In this document: piece after piece, positions 27,288-37,204 of the stretch | Numbering within the stretch: position 1 is the stretch's first letter | How the letters are laid out: the number at the start of each line of letters is the position of its first letter | NCBI RefSeq assembly: GCF_026107455.2 | Contig: NZ_JAPCHY010000008.1 | Location: forward strand, 164,566-228,565 | Source of the DNA: Xanthomonas chitinilytica | GTDB taxonomy: Bacteria; Pseudomonadota; Gammaproteobacteria; Xanthomonadales; Xanthomonadaceae | DNA length: 64,000 nt | Reading direction: 5' to 3' | Notes under the pieces: generated by a model | The model's database searches: none | What the model was told of the DNA's origin: nothing | Seen by the model: only the letters and a program-made list of their open reading frames with translations | Translations under genes and position numbers: made by a program

Positions 27288-27471
27288 GCGGGCCAGCCTG
27301 TCGGGAATGGCAGATGTTCCGGGTGATGGCGAGCGGGATCGATGCCGGTCATGTCGTCGTTTCGACCCTGCAACCGGCCCGTGTCGGATCGAAGCGGTGG
27401 CTACAGTCGCCAGAAGCGGGAGCGGCCAGGCATCCTTCCGCGCTGGAGATGAAGGTGCGGAAGGAAACAGG

Positions 27472-28245
27472 ATGCCGGTGAACAATCGTTATGCAGCGCT
27501 GGCCGCCCGGGTCTACGACCTGGACAAACCGGTCGGCCGATCCTTCGGCGATGTCGAGTTCTATCTGGAACGGCTGAAGGGTTTGAACGGCCCGGTTCTC
27601 GAGCCCGCGGTGGGCAATGGGCGGCTGTTCGTTCCCCTGCTGGAGGCAGGGGTGGCGATGGAGGGCTTCGATGCTTCCGGGGAGATGCTGGGCTATTGCC
27701 GGAGAGCCTGCGAAAGCCGCTCGTTGCATGCCGGATTGAGCCGGCAGACCTTCCAGGACTTCTCGTATCCCGAACGCTTCGACGCGATCGTCGTGCCGCT
27801 GGGGTCGTTCCAGCTGATCACCCGTCACGAGGAGGCATTGGCGGTACTGCGCCGTTTCCATGAGCATCTGGCTCCGGGTGGGCGGCTGATCCTCGACCTG
27901 GATGCCATCGACGGCTTTCTCGGTGCGCCGCACTCGGTACGTACGTGGCAGGCGGGCGGGGACGAGTTGCTGACGCTGACGGCCGACCGGACCGGGACCG
28001 ACTTCGTCGCGCAGACCACCACGACCTGCCTGCGCTACGAGCATTGGCGTGCAGGCAGGCTGGTCGACACCGAGATCGACCTGTTCTGCCTGCGCTGGTG
28101 GGGTGTCGCCGAATTCGAGATGGCGCTGCGGGCGGTGGGCTTCACCGAGGTGGTGGCCTGCGGCGACTACCGGCATGGTCGCGCGCCCCGCATGGGCGAC
28201 GGGATCGTGACGTTCGAGGCCTGGCGCGACGCATCGGGCGCCTGA
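27472..28245 (+). CDS. Class I SAM-dependent methyltransferase
   Basis: 257 residues; the ATG at 27472 has GGAAGGAAACAGG upstream. Motif I is PVLEPAVGNGRLFVPLL, the acidic ribose-binding Asp is in MEGFDASGEML, and FDAIVVPLGSFQLI and LAPGGRLILDLD give motifs IV-VI. This resembles ubiquinone/SAM Methyltransf_25 domains that act on small molecules. The substrate is unknown and the neighbours give no clue. Confidence 0.88.
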   Translation: MPVNNRYAALAARVYDLDKPVGRSFGDVEFYLERLKGLNGPVLEPAVGNGRLFVPLLEAGVAMEGFDASGEMLGYCRRACESRSLHAGLSRQTFQDFSYPERFDAIVVPLGSFQLITRHEEALAVLRRFHEHLAPGGRLILDLDAIDGFLGAPHSVRTWQAGGDELLTLTADRTGTDFVAQTTTTCLRYEHWRAGRLVDTEIDLFCLRWWGVAEFEMALRAVGFTEVVACGDYRHGRAPRMGDGIVTFEAWRDASGA

Positions 28246-28405
28246 TCGGATCGAAAGCCCCGCGCCGCCCTCGTCCCGGGTGGTGCAACCGGCATTGCAT
28301 CGGCGATGCTGTGCAGGACGGTTGCCGCGCCGGTCGGCCAGCCCGGTGCCGCGCCGGGCGCAAAGCCGCGCGCGTTGCGCGCAATGAATCCAGTTGGAGG
28401 AAGTG

Positions 28406-28771
28406 ATGGACAAGGTCAACCTGGCGGCGGCATTCGCGACGTTCAGCGAGCACTGGAGCCCGAAGGTCGCCGGCGACATCGGCGATTTCCAGATCAAGCT
28501 GGCCAAGTTCAAGGGCGCCTTCCACTGGCACCATCACGAGCGCGAGGACGAGTTGTTCCTGGTGGTGGCGGGCAGGCTCCGCATGGGATTCCGCGACCGT
28601 GCCGTCGAGCTGGGACCGGGCGAATTCATCATCGTTCCGCGCGGTGTCGAGCATCTGCCGGAAGCCCTCACCGATGAATGCCATGTCGTCCTGCTGGAGC
28701 CGAATACGACGCTCAATACCGGCAACGTGGAGAACGAGCGCACGGTGAAGGTACTCGACAGGATCGAATAG
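28406..28771 (+). CDS. Small cupin-domain protein
   Basis: 121 residues from the ATG at 28406 with GGAGGAAG upstream. Single cupin barrel: FHWHHHEREDELFLVVAGRLRM (metal-binding His and Glu) and PRGVEHLPEAL (second His). Single-domain cupins range from mannose-6-phosphate isomerase-like to regulatory proteins; the reaction is not predictable here. Confidence 0.88.
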   Translation: MDKVNLAAAFATFSEHWSPKVAGDIGDFQIKLAKFKGAFHWHHHEREDELFLVVAGRLRMGFRDRAVELGPGEFIIVPRGVEHLPEALTDECHVVLLEPNTTLNTGNVENERTVKVLDRIE

Positions 28772-29124
28772 GGGATTCCTGCCGCGGCGACGATGACGTC
28801 GGGTTCGCCACCGCGACGGCGCGGATGGCGGCCGGGTGCGCCGCCTGCATTACGCCGGGCTCATGCCGGCGACTGGGAGAAACGGCCGGCGCGATCGGTA
28901 TGCGTCCGGGCCAGGGATGCCGGTCGCCGCGGAAGTGCGCGAGGACGTGGGAAAGCCGAGGAGCAGGGCCGTCGGGGCTTTCCCGGTCCGGTTGCGTCCG
29001 GCCTTCCGGCACAGTCGCCCTGCACGGGGAAACCCATGCGGCTTCGCTGCATCCAGGGGAAGGGCATGGACAGCCGGCGGCTTGCTTGCCACCATCGGCG
29101 GAACGAATGGGGGGAGTCGCAGGG
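28772..29124. other. Intergenic, no feature recognised
   Basis: 353 bp upstream of the S9 peptidase. Only GC-rich frames without ribosome sites. Confidence 0.45.
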
Positions 29125-31092
29125 ATGCCGTACCTGAAGCTGCTGGCCGGCCTGTTGCTGTGCGTCTTGCTGGTACCCGTCGCCGGTGCCCGGCCGGATA
29201 CCGTCGACCTGGCCCCCTATCTGAAGCAGGACGTCTACGAGCGGGTGAAGATCTCGCCCGATGGCGCCCACTATGCGGTGACCGTGCCGCTGGAGGACCG
29301 CACCGCGCTGGTGATCATACGGCGCGCGGACATGAAGCCGACCACCAAGATCACCGGCAAGGCCGACTCGGTGGTGGACGACTTCTGGTGGGCCAACAAC
29401 GAGCGCGTGGTGGTTTCGCTGGCCCGGAAGTACGGGTCGCGGGACCAGCCGATGGTCATCGGCGAACTGCACGCGGCGAACGTCGATGGCAGGCAGGCCA
29501 TGTTGCTGGCGAGCCCGTACGGCATCAACGACGCGACAGGCAACGTGGCCACCTTCAGGTCGACGCTCGAGCAGGCGGTGTACATGCTGGACCCGCTCAG
29601 GGACGACCCGCGCAACATCCTGGTCTATGCGATGCCGCTGGCCAGCGATCCGTACATGCGCATAGAAAAGCTGGACATCTACAACCGGCGGCGCAGCCGC
29701 GTTGCCGATGCTCCCGTCCGCTGCGCCAGCTTCGTGGCGGATGCCCGGGGCGAGGTGCGGTTCGCCAGCGGCGCCGATACGGACAACCTGGCCAAGCTGT
29801 TCTACCGGGACGCGCGCGGCGAAGGCTGGCGCCTGGTCAACGACCAGCAGGCCAGCGGTCACCGCACGTTCCCGCTGGGTTTCAGCGCGGACGGGCAGCT
29901 GGCCTACCTGCAGGTGGAGCGCGCATCCGGGCCGGACGCGGTCGTGTCCTGGAATCCGGCGACGGACGAACAGGTCGAGCTGCTGCGCGACGAGGTGGTC
30001 GATCCGTACCGCATCCTCCATGACTTCGACGGGAGGACGCCGATCGGCGTGTCGTTCATGACCGACCGGGTGAGGAACCGCTTCTTCGACGAGACGTCGT
30101 CGACCGCGCGTTTCCATCGAAGCCTGGAAAAGGCTTTCAACGCCGATGCCGTGCGGGTGACGTCGACCACCGCCGATGGCCGGCTGGTACTGCTGTACGT
30201 GTGGAGCGACCGCAACAACGGCGACTACTTCCTGTTCGATACGCAGGCGCGCCGTGCGGACCGGGTGTTCAGCCGCAGGGAATGGTTCTCACCGGACCAG
30301 GTGCCGCCCTCCCGCTACGTGACCTTCCAGGCGCGCGACGGCATGACCCTGCATGGCTATCTCACCGAGCCGCTGGCGGCGGCGCCGGGCCCGCGACCGA
30401 TGGTGATGCTGCCGCATGGCGGCCCGTACGGCGTATTCGACGAGTGGGCGTTCGACGACGATGCCCAGCTGCTTGCCGCGGCCGGCTATGCCGTGCTGCG
30501 GGTGAACTACCGTGGCTCGGGCAACTACGGCCATGCCTACCAGAAGGCCGGCCTGCGCGAATGGGGCGGGCGCATGCAGGACGACCTGGCCGACGGCACG
30601 CGCTGGGCCATCGCCCAGGGCATCGCCGATCGCGAGCGCATCTGCATCTACGGCGCCAGCTATGGCGGCTACGCTGCACTGATGGGCGCGGTGCGCGATC
30701 CCGAGCTGTACCGCTGCGCGGTGGGCTACGTCGGCGTCTACGACCTGGACCTGTTGCATCGCGATGCCGCCGCGCGCAGCAGGTCGGGCAGGACCTGGGC
30801 GCTGGAGTGGCTGGGCGAGCGCAGCACGCTGGCGGCGCGTTCGCCCAGCCGGCTTGCCGACCGGATCACGGTGCCGGTGTTCCTCGCTGCCGGGGGCAAG
30901 GACGAGCGTGCGCCGATCGAGCACAGCGAACGCATGGAGAAGGCGCTGCGGAAGGCCGGGGTCCCGGTCGAGACCCTGTACTTCCCGAACGAGGGACACG
31001 GCTTCTACACCGAGGCCCATCGCCGCGAGTACTACACGCGCCTGCTGGACTTCCTGGGCCGGCATCTGGGCGGTGCCAGGGCCGCGGAGTAG
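29125..31092 (+). CDS. Exported S9-family prolyl oligopeptidase-type serine peptidase
   Basis: 655 residues from the ATG at 29125 (GGGGGGAG upstream) with a signal peptide, LLAGLLLCVLLVPVAGA. The N-terminal half is a beta-propeller-like region; the C-terminal alpha/beta hydrolase domain starts near GMTLHGYLTEP. The catalytic triad is visible: YGASYGGYAALMG (Ser), AAGGKDERAPIEHS (Asp) and FPNEGHGFYTE (His). This matches the acylaminoacyl/dipeptidyl peptidase S9C type, common in xanthomonads as periplasmic peptide-degrading enzymes. Confidence 0.95.
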   Translation: MPYLKLLAGLLLCVLLVPVAGARPDTVDLAPYLKQDVYERVKISPDGAHYAVTVPLEDRTALVIIRRADMKPTTKITGKADSVVDDFWWANNERVVVSLARKYGSRDQPMVIGELHAANVDGRQAMLLASPYGINDATGNVATFRSTLEQAVYMLDPLRDDPRNILVYAMPLASDPYMRIEKLDIYNRRRSRVADAPVRCASFVADARGEVRFASGADTDNLAKLFYRDARGEGWRLVNDQQASGHRTFPLGFSADGQLAYLQVERASGPDAVVSWNPATDEQVELLRDEVVDPYRILHDFDGRTPIGVSFMTDRVRNRFFDETSSTARFHRSLEKAFNADAVRVTSTTADGRLVLLYVWSDRNNGDYFLFDTQARRADRVFSRREWFSPDQVPPSRYVTFQARDGMTLHGYLTEPLAAAPGPRPMVMLPHGGPYGVFDEWAFDDDAQLLAAAGYAVLRVNYRGSGNYGHAYQKAGLREWGGRMQDDLADGTRWAIAQGIADRERICIYGASYGGYAALMGAVRDPELYRCAVGYVGVYDLDLLHRDAAARSRSGRTWALEWLGERSTLAARSPSRLADRITVPVFLAAGGKDERAPIEHSERMEKALRKAGVPVETLYFPNEGHGFYTEAHRREYYTRLLDFLGRHLGGARAAE

Positions 31093-31332
31093 CCCGGGCG
31101 GGTCGCGCCCGTCCGGTTGGCCGCAATCGTCCTGCGGGGTGTGGGGCGTACTTCGCAACAGTCGTTCACGCGTGGGCCGGCAGCGAGCGCCGGTGCCGGG
31201 CACGAGCATCGCCCGGTGCGGTTGCGCTGCCCCGCCGAGGGCAGGGCGCCGGATCGAACGGCATCGCCGCCCGCCCCGACGGGCTCGACGCTGCGGTAAC
31301 AATCGCCATGTTGCAGTGCATCATAATGGGCC

Positions 31333-32556
31333 ATGGCCTCGATTCCTTCCCCCGCACCTTCCGCTGCCGCCGCACTCTCCCCCCGCCAGGTCGGCCTGAT
31401 CCTGTTCGCGCTGGCGATAGGCGGTTTCGCCATCGGCACCAGCGAATTCGTGGTGATGGGCCTGATCACCGACATCGCGCGCGGGCTGGCGGTGAGCGAG
31501 CCGCAGGTGGGGCACGTCATCAGCGCCTATGCGCTGGGCGTGGTGGTGGGCGCGCCGGTGCTGGCGATCCTGGGCGCGCGGTTGTCGCGCCGCCGCCTGC
31601 TGCTCGGGCTGATGGGCTTCTACGCGGTGGGCAACCTGCTCAGTGCGCTGGCGCCGGGTTATCTGTCGCTGTTGCTGGCGCGTTTCGTCGCCGGCCTGCC
31701 GCACGGCGCCTACTTCGGCATCGCCGCGCTGGTGGCCGCCCGCATCAGCCGCCCGGAGCACCGCGGTACGGCGGTGGGACGGGTGATGCTGGGGCTGTCG
31801 GTGGCGCTGCTGGTCGGCAATCCGCTGGCGACCTGGCTGGGACAGACATTCGGCTGGCGCTGGGCGTTCGTGGTGGTGTCGTCGATCGCGCTGGCCACGG
31901 TGGCGATGACCTCGCGGGTGCTGCCGCCCGGCATGCACGCGCCGCGCCCGGACGCGTTGCGCGAACTGCGCGACTTCAACCGCAAGCCGGTATGGCTGGC
32001 GCTGGGCATCGGTGCGATCGGCTTCGCCGGCATGTTCTGCGTCTTCAGCTACCTGGCCCCGACGCTGGTGCACGTGACCGGGGTGCGCGAATCGTTCGTG
32101 CCGTTCGGGCTGGTGGCCTTCGGCATCGGCAGCATCCTCGGCTCGCTGGCCGGCGGCTGGCTGTTCGACCGCCTGCAGTTCCGCGCCGCGGCCGTGGTGC
32201 TGGTGTGGTCCGCGCTGGTGCTGCTGCTGTTCCCGCTGGCCGCGCATTCGGTGTGGAGCGTGCTGCCCGCGGTGCTGGCGGTGGGCACGATGGGCGCGCT
32301 GGCGCCGATACTGCAATCGCACCTGATGGACGTAGCGGCCGAGGCGCAGACGCTGGCCGCGGCCTCCAACCATTCCGCCTTCAACATCGCCAACGCACTG
32401 GGCCCCTGGCTGGGCGGCATGGCGATCACCGCCGGATACGGCTGGACCTCCACCGGCGTGGTGGGCGCCGCGACCGCGCTGGGCGGCCTGCTGATCTACG
32501 CCTGGGCCCGGCGCGGGCAGAAGGCTGCGCCGGAATGTGTGTCTTCCTGTCCTTGA
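31333..32556 (+). CDS. MFS transporter, DHA1 (AraJ/sugar-efflux/chloramphenicol exporter) family
   Basis: 407 residues, twelve membrane helices. Proton-driven export of drugs or sugars. DHA1 features: GTSEFVVMGLITDIA in helix 1, ISAYALGVVVGAPVLAILGARLSRRRLL (motif A region with RRR) and ARFVAGLPHGAYFGIAALVAARI. The last twelve residues are extra and hydrophilic. It is not in an operon with its neighbours; the substrate is unknown. Confidence 0.92.
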   Translation: MASIPSPAPSAAAALSPRQVGLILFALAIGGFAIGTSEFVVMGLITDIARGLAVSEPQVGHVISAYALGVVVGAPVLAILGARLSRRRLLLGLMGFYAVGNLLSALAPGYLSLLLARFVAGLPHGAYFGIAALVAARISRPEHRGTAVGRVMLGLSVALLVGNPLATWLGQTFGWRWAFVVVSSIALATVAMTSRVLPPGMHAPRPDALRELRDFNRKPVWLALGIGAIGFAGMFCVFSYLAPTLVHVTGVRESFVPFGLVAFGIGSILGSLAGGWLFDRLQFRAAAVVLVWSALVLLLFPLAAHSVWSVLPAVLAVGTMGALAPILQSHLMDVAAEAQTLAAASNHSAFNIANALGPWLGGMAITAGYGWTSTGVVGAATALGGLLIYAWARRGQKAAPECVSSCP

Positions 32557-32777
32557 GTTTCCGTATCCATCGGGGTGGTGCGAAGGGGGGGGCAGGACAG
32601 GTCAACAAAAGGTCCGGGAACGGATGTGTGGTCCGGTTCTTTAGTGCGGGGCAGGCCCCAATGGTCGGAACGACCCGTCCCCGGCCTGGATGCGGTGAGA
32701 ACCCATTGCCGTACCCATGTCTCTCCCGCTGACCATGCGCTAGGGTTGGGGCCTGCTTGGCCAAAGGGGAAAGGGCG

Positions 32778-33620
32778 GTGCTTCGAACCTCCGTATGGTG
32801 GGCCCTGTGGCTGATGGCACTGAGCGGATGTGCCTGCGATGGGCGGGATTCCGCGCAGCCGCAGGGTCCCTCCGATGTAGCCGGCATCCATATCGACTAC
32901 CAGTACGTGGGATGGGGGACGGCGGAGGAGAAGTTCACCCTTTTACCGGAGCTGTCCGGGCAAGGCTTTGTCCTGAAGGGGAGATATGTCGACTCGCGCG
33001 GAATGCCGCATGAGGTCGAGCGGTTCGTGCCGCGGGTGTCAGTGGAGAGCTTCGTGGCGGCTGCAGTGGCTCCGCCATGGCCCAGGGCGGCGGGTGTCCG
33101 TGCAATGGCCGCCAGGGTCGATCGGAGGGAGGTGAGCCGGATCGAACCTTATGTCCGGTTGCCGCCGATGCGATGTACGCATGACGAGATCCGGCAGCTG
33201 GCCCGGCTGCATGTGCGGCGCGAAGGCAGGGTGGCGCTCGTCGATGCGTACTACGGCCAGGGAATCAGCTGGACGGACGATTACCCTTACGCCTTGGTGC
33301 AGGTACATCGTCGCGATGGTGGCCGTATCGTGATGCATTCGAGCTCGCAGAAGGCAAGGATGCTGCCCTGGCATGTCGGCGAGCCGGCGGAGTCGATACC
33401 GGCATCCGGCGAGGACTGGTCTCCGTCGCTGAGTGAGGCCTTGCGCCTGCTCGTGCCGCCGGGGTCCCGGCTGCATGAACGTCTCGATGGCATCGCCATG
33501 ATGCAGAGCCGCCTCGGGAACAGGGTCGCCCACCATGCCGAACGGAATTGCGATGCCATGCGGCCAGTGGCTGCGGAAGCGGCAGGCGGATCCGGCACCC
33601 AGCGAGTAGCGGACAGGTAG
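32778..33620 (+). CDS. Hypothetical lipoprotein
   Basis: 280 residues from a GTG at 32778 with GGGGAAAGGG just upstream; a TTG seven codons earlier has no ribosome site. The signal peptide SVWWALWLMALSGC carries a lipobox ending at Cys18. No domain is recognised in the mature part. It converges with the NQO-type gene, with 20 bp between the stops. Base composition is somewhat less GC-rich than the neighbours. Confidence 0.7.
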   Translation: MLRTSVWWALWLMALSGCACDGRDSAQPQGPSDVAGIHIDYQYVGWGTAEEKFTLLPELSGQGFVLKGRYVDSRGMPHEVERFVPRVSVESFVAAAVAPPWPRAAGVRAMAARVDRREVSRIEPYVRLPPMRCTHDEIRQLARLHVRREGRVALVDAYYGQGISWTDDYPYALVQVHRRDGGRIVMHSSSQKARMLPWHVGEPAESIPASGEDWSPSLSEALRLLVPPGSRLHERLDGIAMMQSRLGNRVAHHAERNCDAMRPVAAEAAGGSGTQRVADR

Positions 33621-33640
33621 GAAGCGATGGTCCATTCCTG

Positions 33641-34417
33641 TTATTCCAGATGGGCGGCGAACCCTGTTTTTCCTGTTGCGATTCCATCCCGCAAGGTCAG
33701 CGCCGGAATCTCGTAGTCGGCATGGTTCTGCTTCCGGAACGGGATCGGACTGGCGGTGAACAGCGCGTCCAGCCGCTGTCCCAGTTCCCGGGTGATCTGC
33801 CGATAGCGCGCCTCGTCCATGCGGCCGGTGCGGTGGACGACATGGGGTGGCAGCACGTCGAAGCCCGGGTAGAACAGCACGCCGTGCTGGATCGGGAACA
33901 GCAGGTCGTCGATCGGGCCGTTGATGCCGCGCGCAGCGTAGTGCGAATCCCAGCCGCCGGTGGTGACCACCAGCATCGCGCGCTTGCCGGCCATGCTGCC
34001 TTCGCCATAGCGGTCGCCCCAGTGGTCGTCGGAGTGCTCGCCCACGCCGTAAGCGAAGCCGTAGGCGTAGACGCGGTCGATCCAGCCCTTGAGGATCGCC
34101 GGCATCGTGAACCACCACAGCGGGAACTGCAGGATCACCGCGTCGGCCCAGCGCAGTTTTTCCTGCTCGGCGGCGATGTCCGGGCTTTGTCGGTCATTCG
34201 CGTAGGCGCGCCGGGAATCGTCCGAGGGGTCGAAGCGTTCGCCGGCGGCACCGTCCAGGCTGTCGCCGGCATCGAGGGTGACCTTCCAGCGCATCGCGTA
34301 CAGGTCGGAGACCCGCACGTCGTGGCCGTCCTGCTGCAGGTGGCCGACGATGAAATCCTTCAGGGATCCGTTGAGCGAGCGGGGCTCGGGATGGGCGTGG
34401 ACCAGCAGTACGTTCAT
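33641..34417 (-). CDS. NAD(P)H dehydrogenase (quinone), flavodoxin-fold
   Basis: 258 residues. FMN/FAD-dependent two-electron reduction of quinones. Features of the NQO1/KefF/MdaB group: MNVLLVHAHPEPRSLNGSL (flavin phosphate loop), AVILQFPLWWFTMPAILKGWIDRV and VVTTGGWDSHYAA. It is transcribed divergently from a LysR-type gene 84 bp away, the usual arrangement for an inducible oxidoreductase and its regulator. The regulator is frameshifted, so expression may be altered. Confidence 0.92.
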   Translation of the reverse strand: MNVLLVHAHPEPRSLNGSLKDFIVGHLQQDGHDVRVSDLYAMRWKVTLDAGDSLDGAAGERFDPSDDSRRAYANDRQSPDIAAEQEKLRWADAVILQFPLWWFTMPAILKGWIDRVYAYGFAYGVGEHSDDHWGDRYGEGSMAGKRAMLVVTTGGWDSHYAARGINGPIDDLLFPIQHGVLFYPGFDVLPPHVVHRTGRMDEARYRQITRELGQRLDALFTASPIPFRKQNHADYEIPALTLRDGIATGKTGFAAHLE

Positions 34418-34481
34418 GCAGGCGACTCGTCGGGAAAGGCGCCCGGCCTGATCCGGGTCGGACTATGGCGGAAATGAATAT

Positions 34482-34494
34482 CCAGAATTCCTGG
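34482..34494. promoter_or_regulatory. Imperfect palindrome in the NQO-LysR intergenic region
   Basis: CCAG-AATTC-CTGG dyad, 7 bp before the lysR ATG and 64 bp upstream of the oxidoreductase start. Candidate LysR-type regulator site; position only. Confidence 0.35.
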
Positions 34495-34501
34495 TACAGC
34501 C

Positions 34502-35414
34502 ATGGCCAATTTGAGGCGGTTGGACCTCAACCTGCCGGTCACGTTCGACGCGCTGCTGGCCGAGCACAACGTCACTCGCGCGGCCGAGCGGCTGCATCTG
34601 TCGCAGCCGTCGGTCAGCGTGCACCTCGCCAAGCTGCGCGAAGCGCTCGGCGACCCGCTGCTGCTGCCGGGTCCGCGTGGCATGCGGCCGACGGCGCGGG
34701 CCGAGCAGCTGCGCGAGCCGCTGCGCGCGGCGCTGGAAGGATTGCGGCAGGTGGTGGCGCCGGTGGCCGGTTTCGTGCCGGCCGAAGCCGCGCAGCGTTG
34801 GCGGATCGCCGCCACCGATTATGGGACGGCGGCCATCCTGTTGCCGGCGATGGCGGCGCTGCGGAAGCAGGCGCCGGGCACGCGGCTGGCGGTGCTGGAG
34901 ATGGTGCCGGCGCGGATCGCGGTGCAGGCCGAGCGCGGCGGGATCGACCTGGCGTTGCATGCCAGCGACGATGCGCTGCCGGGGCTGCATCGCCGTCCGC
35001 TGTTCGCCGAGAAGTACGTGCTGGTCGGGCGCGACGGGCATCCGCAGCTGCGCCGGCGGCCGACGCTGCGGCAGTTCTGCATGCTCGAGCATGTACAGGT
35101 GTCGCCGGATGGCGGCGGCTTCGCCGGTGCGACCGACCGGAAGCTGGCCGAGCTGGACATGGCGCAAGGTGGTGCTGTCGGTACCGCATTTCCGCACCGC
35201 GTTGGCGATGGTGGCGCGGACCGACCTGGTGGCGATGGTGCCGCAGCGGTTGCTGCAGGAAGCGGCGGGACTGCGGATCGTGGCGCCGGCGCTGCAGGTG
35301 CCGGGGGTCGAGATGTCGATGCCCTGGCACGAGTGCATCCACCGCGACCCGGGGCATCGATGGCTGCGCGAGCTGATCGCGGTATCCCTGCGGACCGGCG
35401 CCGGGGCCGGGTGA
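34502..35414 (+). pseudogene. LysR-type transcriptional regulator, frameshifted
   Basis: The N-terminal 220 residues read normally: HTH ALLAEHNVTRAAERLHLSQPSVSVHLAKL, then a substrate-binding domain. At about 35162-35167 (after AELDM) the frame turns into low-complexity Gly/Ala/Arg sequence. The normal continuation (KVVLSVPHFRTALAMVARTD, then VAMVPQRLLQEAAGLRIV to ELIAVSLRTG) is in the next frame up to 35414. Restoring two bases in the GCGCAA run (expected GCGCGCAAG) would give a full-length protein of about 303 residues. It is either a real two-base deletion in a GC repeat or a sequencing error. It is divergent from the quinone reductase gene it would regulate. Confidence 0.8.
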
Positions 35415-35590
35415 TCGCAGGCGACGGACGACGCGCAGGAAGATCGCGGAGACCGGGCACCATGGATGGCCTGTATCGATGCGGCGATATGAAAGTCATC
35501 GGCCAGGGAGGCGGATGTCCATGAGGCGGGGCGGTTCCGGTGCGATGCGTGCTGTGGCCCGGGCATCCGTAGTGCCGGAAACCGGTACCG

Positions 35591-36010
35591 TCAGCCGCGG
35601 AAGGTCTTCAGGTGCACGCTGGTCTCGGTGGCGGTGATGCCGGGGATGCCGCGGATGCGTTCGAGCACGCTGGACAGTTCCGCCAGCGACGCCACCTGCA
35701 GGCCGGCGAGCAGGTCCCAGCGGCCGTTGGTGTCGTGCAGCTCGGCCACCCCGGGCTCGCCGAGCAGGGCGCGCACCACCGCATGTTGGTTGCCCTTGAC
35801 CGCGATGCCGGCCCAGGCGCGGATGTCGTCCGGGGCGCTGTCCGGGCGCAGGCGCACGCTGTAGCCGGCGATCACGCCCTCGTGCTCGAGCCGGGCCAGG
35901 CGGTTGCTGACGGTGCCGCGGGACACGTCCAGGCTCCTGGCCAGGTCGGCGATGGAGGCGCGGGCATCGTGCCGCAACCGGGCGATCAGGCGGTGGTCGA
36001 GGTCGTCCAT
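35591..36010 (-). CDS. Lrp/AsnC-family transcriptional regulator
   Basis: 139 residues, standard length. The N-terminal HTH DDLDHRLIARLRHDARASIADLA with DVSRGTVSNRLARLE is followed by the RAM effector-binding domain (RAWAGIAVKG through TSVHLKTF). It is divergent from the ornithine cyclodeaminase gene with 138 bp between starts, so it probably senses an amino acid such as ornithine or citrulline and controls that gene. A perfect palindrome lies in the shared region. Confidence 0.94.
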   Translation of the reverse strand: MDDLDHRLIARLRHDARASIADLARSLDVSRGTVSNRLARLEHEGVIAGYSVRLRPDSAPDDIRAWAGIAVKGNQHAVVRALLGEPGVAELHDTNGRWDLLAGLQVASLAELSSVLERIRGIPGITATETSVHLKTFRG

Positions 36011-36063
36011 TGGAGAATCCGGCAATATTTGTTGGCGAAATGCCAGTGAAATGGCGATGTGCT

Positions 36064-36083
36064 GGCGATATTGCCATATCGCC
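36064..36083. promoter_or_regulatory. Palindromic operator between lrp and ornithine cyclodeaminase genes
   Basis: Perfect inverted repeat GGCGATAT-TGCC-ATATCGCC. It is 54 bp from the lrp start and 65 bp from the cyclodeaminase start, where a dual-acting Lrp-type site would be expected. Related GGCGA half sites occur nearby. Confidence 0.6.
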
Positions 36084-36148
36084 CTGGCAGGGGCGTGGAG
36101 AGAATGGAGGCATTGCGGCCGCGGCCGCCGATCCACGAGGAGCCTTCC

Positions 36149-37204
36149 ATGACCCGGACCACCCTGCTCACCACCACCGATATCGCCCGCATCGTCGCGA
36201 TCCATGGCCTGCCGGCCGTGCTGTCGCGGATGGTGGACTACCTCGAGGACGACTACCGCCGCTGGCAGGCGTTCGAGAAGACTCCGCGGCTGGCATCGCA
36301 CTCGCCGGTGGGCGTGATCGAGCTGATGCCGATCTGCGACGACCGCGAATACAGCTTCAAGTACGTCAATGGCCACCCGGGCAATCCCGCCAGGGGACTG
36401 TCCACCGTGGTCGCCTTCGGCGTGCTGGCCGACGTGTCCACCGGCTATCCGGCGCTGGTCAGCGAGTTGACGCTGACCACGGCGATCCGCACCGCCGCCA
36501 CCTCGGTGATGGCCGCGCGCCTGCTGGCGCGGCCCGATTCCGCGACGATGGCGCTGATCGGCAACGGTGCGCAGAGCGAATTCCAGGCCATCGCCTTCCA
36601 TCACCTGATGGGCATCGCCGAAGTTCGGCTGTTCGACGTCGATGCGGCCGCCACCGACAAGCTGGTCGCCAACCTGGCGGCGTCGGCGCCGGGCCTGCGG
36701 GTGGTGCGCAGCGCCGATGCCGCCGAGGCGGCCCGGGGCGCGGACATCGTCACCACGGTCACCGCCGACAAGACCAATGCCACCATCCTCACCGCCGACA
36801 TGCTCGCCCCGGGCATGCACCTCAACGCGGTGGGCGGCGACTGCCCGGGCAAGACCGAGCTGGAGGCCGCCGTGCTGGAGCGGGCCAGCGTGTTCGTCGA
36901 GTTCGAGCCGCAGAGCCGGATCGAGGGCGAACTGCAGCAGATGCCCGCCGAATTCCAGGTATGCGAGCTGTGGCGGGTGCTGGCGGGCGAGGTGGCCGGT
37001 CGTCGCGATGCCGGCGAAGTGACGCTGTTCGATTCGGTCGGGTTCGCACTGGAGGACTACGCCTCGCTGCGACTGATGCGCGACTACGCCCGCGAACTGG
37101 GCCTGGGCCGCGACGCCGGGCTGATCCCGGACATGGCCGACCCGAAGAACCTGTTCGGCTACATGGCCGCGATGGCGGCGCCGGCGGACAGCAAGGCGGC
37201 CTGA
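36149..37204 (+). CDS. Ornithine cyclodeaminase
   Basis: 351 residues from the ATG at 36149 with GAGGAG upstream. Converts L-ornithine to L-proline and ammonia using NAD. Family features: an early substrate-binding region ending HSPVGVIELMPICDDREYSFKYVNGHPGNP, the Rossmann loop MALIGNGAQSEFQAIAF, and DIVTTVTADKTNATILTADML. The HPGNP segment matches the longer ornithine cyclodeaminase type of proteobacteria. It is controlled from the region shared with lrp; the next gene downstream completes the inferred citrulline pathway. Confidence 0.93.
   Translation: MTRTTLLTTTDIARIVAIHGLPAVLSRMVDYLEDDYRRWQAFEKTPRLASHSPVGVIELMPICDDREYSFKYVNGHPGNPARGLSTVVAFGVLADVSTGYPALVSELTLTTAIRTAATSVMAARLLARPDSATMALIGNGAQSEFQAIAFHHLMGIAEVRLFDVDAAATDKLVANLAASAPGLRVVRSADAAEAARGADIVTTVTADKTNATILTADMLAPGMHLNAVGGDCPGKTELEAAVLERASVFVEFEPQSRIEGELQQMPAEFQVCELWRVLAGEVAGRRDAGEVTLFDSVGFALEDYASLRLMRDYARELGLGRDAGLIPDMADPKNLFGYMAAMAAPADSKAA

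Noticed and set aside
31095..31111. CGGGCG-GGTCG-CGCCCG hairpin after the S9 peptidase
   Set aside because: Six-base stem without a U-tract; common by chance at this GC content.
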